Assembly: GCA_019155205.2 (NCBI GenBank)
Contig: JAHNZQ020000004.1
Coordinates: 2,711,447-2,775,446 of the forward strand
Source of the DNA: Gracilaria vermiculophylla
Lineage: Eukaryota > Rhodophyta > Florideophyceae > Gracilariales > Gracilariaceae
DNA length: 64,000 nt
Direction: 5' to 3'
Made by a program: the position numbers and the translations under genes. Below are positions 44,761 to 58,578 of the stretch, in pieces; position 1 is the stretch's first letter; the number at the start of each line of letters is the position of its first letter. The notes beneath the pieces were generated by a model that saw only the letters and a list, made by a program, of their open reading frames with translations, searched no databases and was not told the origin of the DNA.

Positions 44761-46200
44761 TGCTCCCTCGAGAACTCCACTATAGTAATGAGGAGAACAT
44801 TTTTCTCCTCCTTGACAAGTTCCATCACCTCAGGGAGCCCACTAAATCTACCTCAAGAATCACAGCATTCCGAGCATTCTCCATCAGATTCTTCTTTTAT
44901 GTCGGCTTTCTGGATGACAGCACACGGAATTTTGTCCTCGAAAGGTGTTATGTCTTCTCGCTGGAGATTCGCGACAGCGCCTTCGTTACCTGGTGTTACA
45001 TGCCAGGACGGTGAAAAATGTCAAACTCGAACTCCAGGAGGCATGATATAGACCTTTCCAGGCGACCGGAAGCATCCTTCAAGGATAGTATCCACTTTAG
45101 CCGGGAGTTGTACGTCCTGAAGGGTAAATGAGCGCTCCCCAGGTATGCGTCTAAAAGTAAACCGCACATACGATGGCGACACGTTCGCGCTTCGAGATGG
45201 AATAATGTAGTCCCGTCGGTGAAAAAAGCGACTTCAGTATCCTATATGTTGAGGTCCACTCTCAAGTTGTTTTTGAAAGGAGGGCAAATCCAATCTGATA
45301 TTTAAAAGCGTCTGTGGCTGGCTCCATCCGGCGGCTTCAGTTCGGGAAATCCTCGATCGGTGTCTCTACTAATCTTCTTTTCAAGGTGTTGAAGGCTTTG
45401 AATTCTTCGTCTGTGAAGGAGACCAATTGAATTTGTTGGCTTTGCTTTGAGAAGAGATTTCATGGGGCCGCAATACGGGAGAGATTCGTGACAAATCTAA
45501 AAATCAATACATAGCCCCAGGAAGGAGCGGAGCCCCGTCTGGTGAGTCGGTGAGCAAGCTTTCTTGATGGTGCCCTGAGGCTTCGCGTAAATCAGAAAAT
45601 GGCCTTGGAGCACAATATGTCTCAGATTGTCCACCGATAATAAGAAAACGAAACACGTATTCAGTTTCAAGGTGGGTCCAGCATCTTTAAGAAGTTGTAG
45701 CACGTGCTCGACACGCATAAAGTGCTCCTTTATTTTGGAAGAGTATATAATGATAACGTGCACATACATAAGAGCGTTTTGTCACTTCATCTTTGACAGA
45801 ATTATGTCCTTCGCTCGATGTAACGTAGCGGGTGCATTCTTCAGTCCATATGGAATCCTTAGAAATCTGAAAATGTCACAGTGGAAAGTGAAAGTTGTCT
45901 AATCCTTATCGGCGTCATCCATCTCAGTTTTCCAGTAGCCACTGTTGTCATCTAGCGTGGAAAAAACGGCTGCATTACTCAAGAAGTCAATTAATTTATC
46001 CATGCGGGGTATTGGGTACGAATCGCATACGGTCACCCTTTTGAGTCGTTTACAGTCAATGTAGAAAATCAAGGAGCCATCCTTTTTCTTGCAAAACACC
46101 GCCGCGGAAGCTGTTTTGAAATTTGAGGGCTGGGTGACGTCCTTATGTAACACTTGCTGGAGCTCATCGGGTTCGAATGTACGCGCATAAGACCCGGCTC
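44760..46200 (-). pseudogene. RT/RNase H remnant, minus-strand family A copy
   Basis: Matches 24600-25920: FYIDCKRLKRVTV, YPIPRMDKLIDF, VFSTLDDNSGYW and YVHVIIIYSS (the Y-x-DD box is lost), VEHVLQLLKDAGPTLKL and ELRSFLGLC-like sequence. Stops and frameshifts throughout. Confidence 0.8.
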
Positions 46201-46359
46201 TCTTGGGGGCTCGTTATCGCTATTTCGCCTCAATTGTGAGCAAAATCCGGTGTATGGCTATGCTAATCTGTCCAAGGCCACCGATCTACCTGTTCTCAAA
46301 GGTGGATAGCATCTCTACCATCCTATGACGATACGTTTTGAACTCTTCGCCTATTTAGA

Positions 46360-47330
46360 GCTTCTCCTGGAAATTGGGATGCTTTTCTTTCTCTAGAGCT
46401 GTCGATACCGCTTCTTCTTTCATGATGGCCATTGCATCGCGCTCAGTAACTTGTTATATGCGTAGGAGAAAAGCTATTCCTGCAGGGGAGGGTGGTGCCA
46501 ATTCGAGGACAGATCTTCTTTGGAGCCGTAAAGGCGACTTCTTTAGCTTAGCAAGAACGACTCTGAAGGGAAGTTTTGGCACTATTCCCATAACGGCATT
46601 CGCTATCATGGGGTGCTGCTCAGTCGTCCGATGTGTACTCTTCTATAAAAGTGATAGGACGAATGCAGAGGTCTGCACCCAAACTTCGGCCTGACCTTTT
46701 GCTGGTATTTCGATACTCTTTACCATGCGGAGCGTATTCGGGTACGTCCTTTTAAGAGCATTACCCACTTGACGCGCGTTGAGACCTCGTCCAGAAGATG
46801 AGAGAACGATAACTACGAAAGAAGCGTCATGAGACGTCACCGTCTGCAGGCCTGGGTATATTGCACGTACATACCGATCCCGCAAGGAAGTGCCAAATAT
46901 GCACTGTGTTTTCACGCCGGTTGCCACGAGGAAATACATCTTCATCTACAAGGAGCCGTATCGAAGAAGCAGTAGTAATGCTCTACTGATTTTCAATGCT
47001 CAATCTAATGCATCTTGCACCGTAGGGAGCTTGCCAGCCCTCAAGTATCCAAGTGGAGACCACGGGAGCACGTCAGCGTGCACAAGTTTCGGGAGAGCAC
47101 CGGTGATGGGGATAGCACGCGCAATGGTGGAGGTGAGTGTGGAACATCCGACAGAAGCAAAAACCTTCCACTTCTTCTGGCAGAGCGTACAGAGAGAGTC
47201 CTCAAGGGTTTCGAATGCATCCCAATGAATGGAGGGGTCCGCCGCATCTGCGTAGTCCGTACAGAGATCTTCTCCTCTTTTTTTAGAGGCGATCTCGGTT
47301 TTGCCAAGGCTTGACGGAAAGGAGCCACGC
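46360..47330 (-). pseudogene. protease and linker remnant, minus-strand family A copy
   Basis: A frame near 47120-47080 reads AIPITGALPKLVHADVL, aligned with AILDTGAGPNLVHADVL of the complete copy, so the catalytic Asp is gone. Then IFGTSLRDRYVRAIYPGL (ILGTSFVDRY equivalent) and GQAEVWVQTSAF. Confidence 0.75.
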
Positions 47331-47649
47331 GGAGCCTCTACGCGTAGCGCTGCGGGTTTTCCTGGTTGGAGAGAATCTGAATCCTAGTGGGGCACGGCTG
47401 CTGCGGGTGCGCATCGGGATGCGCCGTATCACCCTGGGTTGCATCCAGTTTGGATTCGTGCCCGTGCCCTGGCGCCTCACGTGCAAGTGCGACAGGCTGA
47501 ACGCCAACTGGGACGCGGATATCGTAGTAACCTTGAAAGGATCAGACATCGTTACACATGGCTCTAGAACTTCTACTCTCCGTCGGTGTGTCCTTTACGT
47601 TCTCGAAATTATTCTTCGGTCTCCATAGAACGGCAGCCCTCAATGCCGT

Positions 47650-49590
47650 ATTGAGAGAAATATATGGTACCGGCTCTCGAGACAATCAATTCCTGCAGAT
47701 CGGTGGGTAGCCTCTAGGATACACGAATTGGACACTCCTAAAGGATCCTGCCGAAGCATACCAGGTATTAGACGAGGGCGTTTTCGTCCTAGACGGTGCT
47801 ACCTGAGATGAAGCGAATGTGAGAGCGAGGGTCTCTTGTCCTCCCTCAAGGGTGAGTCGGTCTATTCCCCGTGCGTTGTTAGAGTCCACCGTCAGGTGGA
47901 TTCTCGACGGTTCCAGAAGCCGTTTATTTGTCCAAAAGTGGACCGTGGCTGTAACACGAGGCACAGTGGGTATCTCCGTAGAATTCAGCAAAACGTGCTA
48001 GCTCCGTATTGGTGGTCTTCGAATGCGTTTTCATGTGACTACGCACCCCGGCGCGGATCGAAGTAAAAAGTCGCTTGACAAACGAAGACTTCAGTCGCTG
48101 TTCGAAGTACACCCTCACACACCATAGGGCCTTGGTCCACAACTTCTGTGAGAACTCCGTTTTGGTCATTCCCCAGATGTACCCATAGGAGGCGACTTCA
48201 GCGTCAGCATCGGCTATCCCTTCATCCATTTCATACATTTTAAAAAGCAAATTGACAACCTCGGGGTACGTCTTCAAGAACTCAGTTTCAGGATCATTCT
48301 AAATACTGCTCTCTCTCGTAAGGCATCGCTGCACCAGCGAGTGCGCTTGACATGTGATCTAGAACTGAAAGCACCAGATGGCAGCACCTTCATGAAAACC
48401 ATTGGTAATACACGCAAAACGGAAGCGTATGTGAAACTTTAACACCGAAATGGGGTCTCCACATGAGAAGAAATCCTTCTTCATCTGAGTATCCGTGCGG
48501 AGCTGGATATTTGAGAGTCGTGCAGCGACTGACGAGTAATAAACAGTGGGGCGATCATTCAACCTGTAGGTGTTATAATTCACCACTTTGGCGAAGTGAC
48601 TATCAAGCGGGACGACCTTCCTGACTCTTCTGCTCTTCTCCTTGGGAGGTAGACTGTTTTCCGAGCTGGATCTGTTCACGGATTCGGATTCTGAGGTTCT
48701 CTTCGAATTGGTTTCTTGCTTTCTGATTTCTTCCCTCCGTTTCTTTCGGCGTCTTTCCTTTAAATTTTCTGGGTGCGTGACGATACCCCCGCTATCTCGA
48801 TTCACTCGAAGAGTATCCTGTCCGACTCTTCCTGGGTAAAGTGTTTCGCAACCGATATCCTGTCCTCCTCCGATAGGCGACAGGTCCAGAAGGGGCTCAA
48901 AGATATTTCTGAGCGGTTCCCGTATCCCGAAGACCGTATCATTTCCTCTTCTAACGTAGGGTGAGACAGTTTCCTGTTCTCGTCTGCCCTGGGTATCTAT
49001 CGGAGTTTAGAGAGAAGACATCCCCTGTAGAAAAGCAGCACTTTGAAACGCCGCTATGGGGAGCACCTGCACGGTTTGGGAATGAAGCCCCGCCCGGATA
49101 AACTCTGAAATCACCTCTAGGAAGGAGTTCGAATCCAGAAAGGCGTTCACGGCCAAATTGTCACTCCCCGATCCGATTTACTCCATAAACGCGTGGCGGC
49201 GCGCCCCAAAATGTGCCGCAGCACCTGCAGGGACTCTATTGACCACTTCATGTGAGAGCCCATCCGTAAGGCACGAGGGCAGTGACTCCAGGAAAGAGAT
49301 TGCGTCTGGATGTTCTCATCTATGAATCTCCTGAGATGGCGGCTGCGCTGCTATGTGTGGCTCTTCAATCTCTACGTCGGCGTTATTCAGATTTGTCGCA
49401 AGGGATTCCATTTGCCTCCGATCGCGCACTCTATGCCGGCGATTCCTGATACGCTCCACAGGGGAGCTAGGACTCATTAGGAAACGTTTTGCGTCCTCCA
49501 GTATGACGGCCAATTCCTGGGGAGCGCTGCGCATACTGCGCTCACCGACGGAACCGGTTTCCTGAGGGTCCTGTGAGGACGTTTCCAATG
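47650..49590 (-). pseudogene. gag remnant, minus-strand family A copy
   Basis: Frames at 49588-49316, 48805-48359, 48277-47924 and 47991-47686 match the gag of the complete copy in order: a basic ERRRKKRREEIRK stretch, SENSLPPKEKSRRVRKVV, GDPISVLKFHIRFR, EGAAIWCFQF and TYPEVVNLLFK. At the codon where two other copies have TAA, this copy has TCA (Ser, 49106-49108 complement). Confidence 0.85.
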
Positions 49591-49763
49591 GAGGTTACAG
49601 CGGGTCTGTATAAATGGTGGTAAGGAAGATTTCCTTCACTTTCGGAATACTATTAAGGAAGAATTTTACGGTTAAGTTCCGATTGCGATAAACTAATAAC
49701 ACTTTTCAATCGAGACTCTTTTAATTACTTTAGGAAACACACTTTCTAAGGTGGCAGCCCAGT

Positions 49764-50294
49764 TATGGTACCTTTACTTCTCTTTTTGAGTTGGTCGCGC
49801 ACAACGTTTTTTAAAAGCTTTGGGTGCCTTCAAAAATGGGAGTTACTAAAGATGGGCACCGGTAATCACGGTCACTGGTCGGGGGAATTCTCCCAGATGG
49901 TCCGCAAGCATCAATCGGAGAAGGGGGTTCATGGAACGGACAATGCTTATACAGGCGCTGCTATGATACAACCTGAATCGTTAGGGCTTAGAAACCCAAA
50001 GGCAATCGAAAAGAGTCCCCAACTAGAAAACGTAGAAGAAGACTCAAAGATGCTGGGTTTACTTCCCCCGAAGGTGAAGCTCAACCGACAGACTGAATAC
50101 CGTGCAAAGAGCCCGCCTCGACAGATTGAACTACTCTACACTAGTTTAGTTACCGACACTAATTAACTAAAATAGATCAAAATTCTATATTTCCTAAGGA
50201 ATACTGTGCTCAGTTAATAAAACACAAACTCTCCCTAAGAATACCCAGTTTTTGAACCACAACACAATTTCCCCTTAGAATCTACTGTGTTACA
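49764..50294 (-). repeat. 5' LTR of the minus-strand family A copy
   Basis: Reverse copy of the family A LTR, about 531 bp. Its element-side junction CCCAG-TTATGGTACC aligns with the complement of GTACCACAACTGG in the complete copy. Confidence 0.8.
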
Positions 50295-50369
50295 AAAACG
50301 ACACATCAAAGTCCAACAGAGAAAAGACAAGTCCCAAATATTACGAAACTTTCAAGAAGGAAAAAGATC

Positions 50370-51934
50370 CAAATGTTACTGGCTAGAGTACAGCATATAT
50401 GGATGAGGGTGATTTTTCACGTGGAAAAAATCGCTACTTCATATGCAGATTTCAGCCAAACAGCCATCCAGATCATCTTTGCCGCAAGGAGAAAAAGGAG
50501 TGCAAAAAAACCATATGTCAGAGACCTGACTTGGCTGTGCGTCTGTGCGGTAATTGGGGATCCCAAATCTTAGTCAAATCTTTTACGCTTTGCAATTAGT
50601 CTTGCCGAGAGAAGGATGTGGGTGGATAATGAAACGATTGCTGGACGCACACTCGATTCAGATATCGACCACTTTGCTACCATCAACTTTGTGTCTTTGA
50701 AGAACGCTAAGATATTGTCATCAACAACCGATAGCATCAAAAAATTTGAAACAGAAATTAAGAATGGCGCTAAAACATGTATTGTTGGTGCACTCACAGC
50801 AACGATCACTATTAATGTTTGCCTGTCAATGGACAAAATGTATGTCATATAAAAGGAGGAGAGAAATACGAACGTGCTCCTTATTCGTAATCGCACATAG
50901 TTGAAACCAAAAATCCTAACAATGACTGGAGTTCGAAAACGATCGTTCTCCTTTGATCCGACGAGACACATGTATTGATCGTAGCAAGACACAACAAGGG
51001 TATTTCCGCTTGTACAATGTGATTCGAGATGAGATAAGACTACAGGCTACAAAGAACAGCCTAAATGAAGAATTTTGAACTGTATACATTACATATGATT
51101 AAGAGGGATGTAGAGATTATGAGGAACGTATCTATTTCAAAACAAAAATTGCAGATACATCTTTCTGAATTCAAAGAAATACTTCTTGAAGACGTCCGGG
51201 CACACGGTCCCTTACACTCGCGAAATTCCTCTCAAAATCAATTTCCAACCATAAAGACTATCTTCTATATGACCTATTATTTGACTGGCTTCTACGTAGC
51301 TCAAGGAACGTATAAGAAGTTACACAATGTATTTGACAAAAATCATATACGTTCTTCGAAACCACCTTACGGATGTCCTACATTCTTCATAAAAAAAATA
51401 CTAAAAACTTGAGAATTGTTTGTGGTTACCAAAATTTCTGACCAAATCCATTTCATAGATACAAATCAGATTCGTCCTTTCCATAAAAATATAAAAAAGA
51501 TTTGAGAAGTATCAATGTTTTCGCAAAACGAACTTATACGGGAATATCATCAAATCCACATAGTTGCATAATACTGATAAAGCATTGCCATAAGGACTCA
51601 ATAAAGCTTTTCCGAGTGAAAAGTGCTATGTTTTGGGATTTGGAACGCACTTACATCTTTATCATACTTCTTTCTGAAATATTGGCAGAAGTTTTATATA
51701 GAGTGCATGGTTTTTCTCTTTGATGACATTTTGATCTACAGCATATCCTCCGAAGAAGAAAAATTTCAGCTCCAAGAGCTTCGTGAGAATATGTGCAAAA
51801 CAAGATTTATACAAGGCCTAAAAAATTCTGTTTCGGCGCAAAAGAAGATGAATAACTTGGATACATTTTTAAATGAGAAAGGCTTTCAACGCCAGAATGT
51901 TTGGTTAAGGCTACCACAAAATGGTCCACACTAA
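50370..51934 (+). pseudogene. relic of a second Ty3/gypsy type (gag end, protease, RT)
   Basis: A frame at 50399-50599 has a knuckle-like CRFQPNSHPDHLC. At 50616-50852, RTLDSDIDHFATINFVS resembles a retropepsin active site with DSG altered to DSD. At 51065-51412 the RT start shows IRSSKPPYGCPTFFIKK, followed after a stop by LRIVCGYQNF, and at about 51717-51750 FDDILIYSISSEEE carries an intact catalytic pair. Protein motifs differ from family A, and the DNA is AT-rich, so it is a different lineage. RNase H and integrase are not seen. Frameshifts and stops make it inactive. Confidence 0.7.
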
Positions 51935-52039
51935 ATCCAGGAAGTGACGTGCAGTACTTTCTGAAACTTTATTTATTTTACAGGACGTTTATCATTGAAA
52001 ACATATACCATTAAATTTCAGGTTGGAGCTTCAGATGTT

Positions 52040-55000
52040 GATTGAAAACGAACGATGAGTGAATTGGCTCAAGCTAATCGCCAAAGCGTAATGGCATCAC
52101 AGACTGTAACAAACATGAGCCATGGACTCTTGGATTTATTGACTCTGGCGAGTCACGCTACTCAAAAAAAGCATTGTCGCCGCCTATCGCAACGAAACGC
52201 ACGAGAATACTTCCATTTATAACCAAGATGCCCATTTAAAATTAATTCGCAGCTGTGAATCGTGTGCGTCAAGTGCAAAAAGCACGAGTCGCACATATCA
52301 AGCACAAGAAGACATAATGTCCTGCTATAGAAACGTTCAAAAGCATACACTAGAATGTCATTTGATTAACATTTATTTTATTGAAACACTATAAGAACAC
52401 AGCCAGATCCATCCATGATGAGAGTATGGCCCTGGCCAGTCTTCTTCTAACTCTCTTGTGTTACATTTGGTGGTACATTTTCCAATCTTGTAGCTGTAGC
52501 AGCCCTTTTTCACCTTCTTTCACCCACTTCCGCAGCCTTTCCCTGTTTCCAGGTTATCCGTGTCACATGAGATATAGCGATCCATAATAACTGACAAATT
52601 CTATCACGTTTAGCTCAAGTCGCAGATCATACGGTTCGACCCCATCATTCGAGAGAAAATGCGACGGACGGTGCACCCAAACAGTGGCCACCGCTGCTTT
52701 TCATGCTTCAACGACTGCCGCTGCTGCGGCAATAAAAACGGAAGCTTTCGAACATACAAAAGCTCGCCAAAACCAACGCTCGCTATCACTGGGAATCAAT
52801 CTCTTGCCATACTTCACCCATGAATGGTACAAAGAATCCAGAATGGGTCAGGGTCAAGGAAATTAATCCCACTCGGTATCATCCTTCGCTCTCTGTGCAA
52901 CCAACAACACGCCATGTACATACTGGCTGTGCACATGCGGACCTGGAAGACATGTAGGTCGGCACGCACATAGTGGTCTGCCAACTTTGCTCGGCAATCG
53001 AAGGCTGCCGAACTTGAACGAAATGCCCATGAAAGCCATTTAAATATGTGGAGGCTCTTGAAGCGAAACTACTATAGGGTATTCTCCCCGCAAACGCCGG
53101 CAGAGGCATGATTGATACTCATCCAAGTTCGTCTTCTATAAAAGACCATCTCATTTGGTTCATACACCTCGTAGACACCTGAAAGTAAACATTCTCCGAA
53201 GCTGGTATCTATGCAGTTTTCTATATCGATGTCTCACAGGTGCAAAGTATCCATGCAATAACCCACGGGATCCTCTTTCCTTTCTGAACACGACCTTAAC
53301 TTTGTTTGCACGCTCCATATGGCTCAAAAGTGTTGTAGCGTAGAGACTGGCGCATTTGAGAAGCCTGGCAAGTCTTCCCACAGAGGACAATTGTAACCCC
53401 CAGGGGCTATCGTTCGTAAACGAGTTCATCGAACCTCCACGACACTGCCGACATTGACAAGCACGTCCATGGATCCTCGTAGAGAGCAGAAAAGATATTC
53501 AATGAAGACCATTTCCGCATATACCGGGCTCATAGCTGGTGCATGTGATGTGGTCAGCGCTCATAGAGTGTCGCAATCCACCCTTGTCGCAAACGTCTAG
53601 GCAATGCTTTGCGTGATAAGCAATCGCGGTCAAAAACCTAGAGCCGCGGCACATCAGTGAAGCTTTGCAAAATTCTTTTGCAATTCACCTATTTTTTCCA
53701 AAAGACAAAGCACACTGATTCTATACCACTCCCTATACTATTTTAGAGGTGGATGTGAGCCCAAAGAGAAAATTGATGTATGAAGCTAATTTGAATGGCC
53801 ACAGCGTTACTTTCTAGTTCAAAAAGGGTGCTTCTCATGCGCTTTTTCTCCAGCTGCAGCCACATTAAATGACCATACGGTGAAACCCTCGTCATGCTGC
53901 CGAATAGATTTCCGAGAAAGCTCCCGAACCCCGATTTAAGCGAAATTAGAAGCAGGTTTTTCCATAAAATATTGCTGCGCATCGACAAAGGCGTTCGTAT
54001 TCAAGTTGAATGAAGACAACAGCAACCTAATCCTGATCACGATAGGCCATCAATGGGTCCCTCCGACACTACAAACTATAGAGTTGTCATGACACTAGCT
54101 TTTCGTTAGGTGCGCCGGTTGACCAAGCCACATCATCCACTCTCGTTGCTCCACATTCGCCAACACTCGATTGAAAACGCAAGCGATGCAGACAAGATTA
54201 TTCAAACGACTCTATCGATTAGCCAAGAAGAGATCCTGCCAGCTGTATGCAATTCGCCTCAGCCAGGCCCCAATCTCACAATACCATTCAGATTGTGGTA
54301 TACTCAGTTCTTCTTTCGCAGTTAAGCGCATGACGTCTGTTGGGAGTGGTTGGTGACTCTAAAGTAACGAGTTCCTGCAGTTGGTCTCCGGTAATCATTG
54401 TCAAAAGCCAGGGGAATCCTGGAAGGTGGTCAGCAAGCACCAAGTGGAGAAAGGGATTCCCTGGGAAGACAATGTTCCTAAAGGAGCTGCTATGAGGCAA
54501 CCAGGAAAACAGCGGCTTAGAAACCTGGAGGCCTTGGACAAGAGTTTCTAAAAGGAAACATTAGAAGAAGACTCAATCGTGTCTTATTTACCTTCCGCAG
54601 AGGTATAGCGCAACTAACAGATCACATACAGTGCCAGAAGCCCCTCTTTGGCAGGTTTGACTACTGCACACTAGTCAAATTTTGTACAATAATCAACGAA
54701 AAAAATATGTAGATTCCACAATTCTTCAGGAGTACTATAGCACACGCAGGCCGAATAGGGCACCTCGTGGCTCAGTTCATAAAATACGATCACTCCTTAG
54801 AAATACCCAACCACAAGACAACATCACCTTAGGATCCACTGTACCACAAAGAGCTAGCAAAACTGTTTGATGAGCTCCAAAATTTATGTCGGGAAGACCT
54901 TCCCGGTACTCTGCACCCATCTAGCCAGTTTCATTTTGAAATAAATCACAAAGGCTTTGAACCACCCCCTGCGCGACCTGCCATTAGTCATCCTGATCAG

Positions 55001-57550
55001 AAACTCACAGTCCTCAGGAACACTTTGGATTCCTTACTCAGAAAAGGTCTCCTTTGTCCTTCTGCTTCTCTTTAGAGAGCACCCGTTTTTTTCGTGAAAA
55101 GGAAATCTGGTGAGCTTCGTATCGTCCGTGGCCGTCGCAACCTTAGCTGCATAAGTACCTCGCACTTCACACTACTTTCCATCAACGATGAAAATTCAGA
55201 TTAGAAGGCGGACGCGGAATTCTTATCTATTATCAACTGGGGAGGCTTCTAACAGCAAATGCTCATAAGCGAGAGTGTCGGTCATCTGAAATTAATAAAG
55301 AACCGATTGGGATCTTTCGATTTGCGCTATCTGTTCGTTAATATCACCAACACGCTAACAGCCTTCTAACGACTGACCGCCTTCTTTCTTCGTCACTTCA
55401 TCGGAAAGTGTCTCGTACTGTATCTGGGCGATACCCTAGTCTGCAATCGTTCACGGTAAGAGCACGAGCTGCATTTGAGTAACGTTTTCGAAACATTTCA
55501 CAAAAACCAGTTGTTTTCCAAAGTAAGCAAATGAGATTTGGGCGTCCACGAATTGGATTCCCTTGGATTTTGCGTATTCGCGCAGGATATGGCGACGCAA
55601 AAGTATCTTGTCATTATGGTTCCGGACTGGCCACCACGCCCGCATATCTGCCAGCATTTATTGGGCCTCGCTAACTTTCATATCCTTCTTTCAGAGGCTA
55701 TGCACATATATTTTGCCTTTTCTCCAACCTATTGCTCTATGACGATTTCCGGTGGGGCCTAGAGCAGAAAATAACATTTTAAACCAGTAAAGCCGCTCTG
55801 ACATTCGCCGCGCCTCTGGAAAACGCACCCGCCTCTGAAGAGAATGATTTGGACGCCTACTCTTCGCAATTTGGCGTCGATGTCACGCTGTGGCCGCCAT
55901 GGAATCACATCCGTTTCTTTCTACAGAGACTCTCACCCGCTGAGACCCGCTGGGATAGCGGCGAAAAAAACATTCTCTACAATAATTGAACTACGTACGC
56001 GGAGCTCTTACTTGAGAGGACGTCTATTGTCGCTCTACACAGATCATGGCCCGATCACATATCATTCGAGAGAACAAGAACTGTCTGGTGGGCATTGTCA
56101 TTGGTTGGATAAGAGCCAGGAATTTTCCTTCAACATGAGACATGTTTCTGGGACCAGTATTGTCACTCCCAGAGCCCATAGCCGTCGTGCAAACAACGAA
56201 ACCCCGTGTCTATGCCCTTCCTTTGTATCTTTCGACGACGTTCAGAATCGTGTATGGTCTGTGTATGATACGAACGCACATGCCACAAAATCCTCAACAG
56301 CGACATGTCTGCCGACAAATCTATCACACACCTACTGCTCGAGTTCACGTTCATCGATAGGGCCATCTATTGAAAGGGTACTGACACGATATGCATGTAA
56401 AGCTTCGGAAGAAAATTTTACACTTAACCCATGCATCGTTTTCATGGACTCAAGCGTCCCGGCGCCAATAAGACGTACTGCAGAGTTATGCACCACGCGT
56501 ATTTACCGCAGGTGCACCTATATATATATTTTATTAGGTGCGCAAACACCGATCATTTTAGGTAGAATAACCACCGAACGTGGCTCCGCCAGAACGGGTA
56601 CAGCCTTTCCTGATCCCTCAATGGTGTTGGAATACCATCTCTCTTTCACTGCCTCACAGATCTTCCACGCAACAAGAATGGACAGGACGTTATTGTGGTG
56701 ATCTTTGAAAAACTCTCCAAACGCACCTTGTTTATTAAAATATCAAAGGCAGCATCGGCGCAGGTGAATTTGGCGCTCTTTGAAAAGCACTTATTTTAAA
56801 AGTTTGCCACACCGATAAAAAGGATCTCCCACTGCAACCACGAGTTTGCTACTCAACTTTCGAGATCAACAACGTGCTTGTTAGGCATCCGGAACAATAT
56901 TTCAACCGCTGATCATCTTCAGGCAGACGGGCAGTCCGAAACTCGTATGTGGACTCTGTTGGCGGAGCTACATTTGTCACGACAAACAGCGCCAGCCGAT
57001 TGGCATCTCGCACTTCCTAAATTGGATTTTGAATACGGCTTCTCCCATCAAAGCAGCACCCATCGTTCTCCTGACAACGTGGCAACCTTTTTCGCCAGCC
57101 ACAAGCATTACGCCGACCACCACAGCTGTTAACGAAATCTGGAACAGAATGATCTCCTCTTTCTGCGCGCAGATCACGCAAAGTCAGCACAACAGACAAT
57201 CATCCCACGAAAGTGGAAGCCACGCTTTATGAGACATTTTTCCGTCCTCGGAAAACTCGAACCGCCTGCACACTGCCATGAACTACCACCATCTATCTGC
57301 CCCACCTTTTGTACAAGCAATGAAAATTGCGCCGCTTTTACGTGAAGTCTACAACCCCTCTTGACAACTTAATCAACAATGATGGCGTCGAGGAACAGGA
57401 AGAATAACACATTCTGGACAGGCGGCGTGCACGTCGGCGCATTTACTACCTCATACAATTTGGCAGCGTTTGCAAATAGGATGTCATCTGGCTACCAAGC
57501 GTCGCACTCAAGAAACGTTGCGCAAGAGGTACCGAATGCAATTTAGAGCA
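52040..57550 (+). pseudogene. relic of a third Ty3/gypsy type, split by a family A solo LTR
   Basis: Clear pol remnants run from 54855 to about 57250. Upstream of RT is ELAKLFDELQNLCREDLPG. RT follows with APVFFVKRKSGELRIV, GSFDLRYLFVNITNT and YLGDTLVCNRS (box altered), then HLSNVFETFHKNQLFSK. RNase H: VDVTLWPPWNHI and SLYTDHGPITYHSREQELSG. Integrase: TDLPRNKNGQDVIVV, FEKLSKRTLFIK and, after a frame change, LLGIRNNISTADHLQADGQSE. Possible gag sequence lies at 52055-52200 (MSELAQANRQSV) and 54110-54290, but 52.2-54.1 kb is otherwise unassigned. Many in-frame stops. The family A solo LTR at 54294-54848 interrupts it. Confidence 0.75.
54294..54848 (-). repeat. solo family A LTR, reverse orientation
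   Basis: About 555 bp, from TGTGGTATAC at 54294 to the complement of TGTGGTACAGTGGATCC ending at 54848. No matching target duplication is seen at its flanks, so later change or recombination between copies is possible. It sits inside the third Ty3/gypsy relic. Confidence 0.85.
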
Positions 57551-58025
57551 TAAAACTAAATGAGAGCAGTTCTGTCCAGAACAAAGGCGAGTATAACCAA
57601 CGTAGGCCGAAGAGTGTAGCTGAAAACCGTAACAAGGCGTCACGCCACATATTGCAAGCGTTTATGCCTGATTTTGGAACACGGCGCACGAACAAATTGC
57701 AGTTTTTAAAATATGGCGCCTGGTTCAGGCCAATCTGCAACAATGCAACGCGTGCTTCGAGCGCTTCGAACAGGCGCCGAAAAGTTTAAGCGCACGACAA
57801 AAATGCGGCGTGCAATACAAAAGTTCAAGGAAAATACTCTAGAAGGTAGGACGCTTAACGTCTAGTTTTTTGGAACACTATTAAACAATGCTAGACTAAT
57901 ATCTGACGAGAGTTTGAATCTAACCAGAATTCTTCAATTCTTTTCTATTACGCAAACAGTTTACGCAATCAAGAACAGACATGGAACTACCTTTGAAGAA
58001 TAAATTTTGATTATGTTAACGGTAC
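57551..58025. other. unassigned spacer
   Basis: No gene, repeat or known motif recognised between the third Ty3/gypsy relic and the next family A LTR. Confidence 0.4.
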
Positions 58026-58578
58026 TATAGTACAGTGGATCCCAAGGTAATATTATCTTGTTGTTGGGTATTAATAAGGAGTGCTCGTATTTTATTACCT
58101 GAGACACGAAGTACACTATTCGGCCTGCGTGTGGGACGGTACTCCTGAGAAAGTGTAGAATTTGGATTTATATTTGTTAATTGTTGTAGGTAATTGGACT
58201 AATGTGCATTAGAAGGACCTGCCTCGGGGGCTCCCGACACCGTTTTTGATTTGCCAGTTGTACCCTACCTGCGGAAAAAGTAAACCAAACAACACTGAGT
58301 CTTCTTCAACTTTATTCGGTTGAAACTTCTTGTCCAAAGCCTTCATGTTTTCAAGCTGTCGATCCCCAGGCTACCGCATACCAGCGCCTGTAGGAGCGTT
58401 GTCCTTCCAGTGAGTCCCCTTTTTTGCATGGTGCTTGCGGACCACCAGTCAGGATTCCCCCGGCTCGTGATCATGATTATCGGAAATCTCTTTTATTAAC
58501 TCGCGCCTTTGTAGTAACGAAAAACTCCTAGCGGGCTTTGTACATTCAAACCTCGAAAGGAGATCTGACGATATTACA
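58026..58578 (+). repeat. 5' LTR of the copia-truncated family A copy
   Basis: 553 bp, colinear with the other family A LTRs; starts TATAGTACAG and ends ATTACA. Confidence 0.85.

Larger units (their letters stand above)
38555..50294 (-). mobile_element. family A copy on the minus strand, broken by a 1.7-kb insert
   Basis: Read on the minus strand: 5' LTR (50294-49764), leader, gag (about 49590-47650), protease (about 47330-46890), RT/RNase H (about 46200-44760), integrase (about 44760-43140), an insert (about 43130-41380), aORF in antisense (41330-39346), then a partial 3' LTR (38830-38555). The order is the same as in the complete copy at 20225-31066. All genes are heavily broken. No target duplication could be found because the 3' end is truncated. 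Confidence 0.8.

Noticed and set aside
54294..54848. 3' LTR of the third Ty3/gypsy relic
   Set aside because: It is in the opposite orientation to that relic's pol and its sequence is family A.
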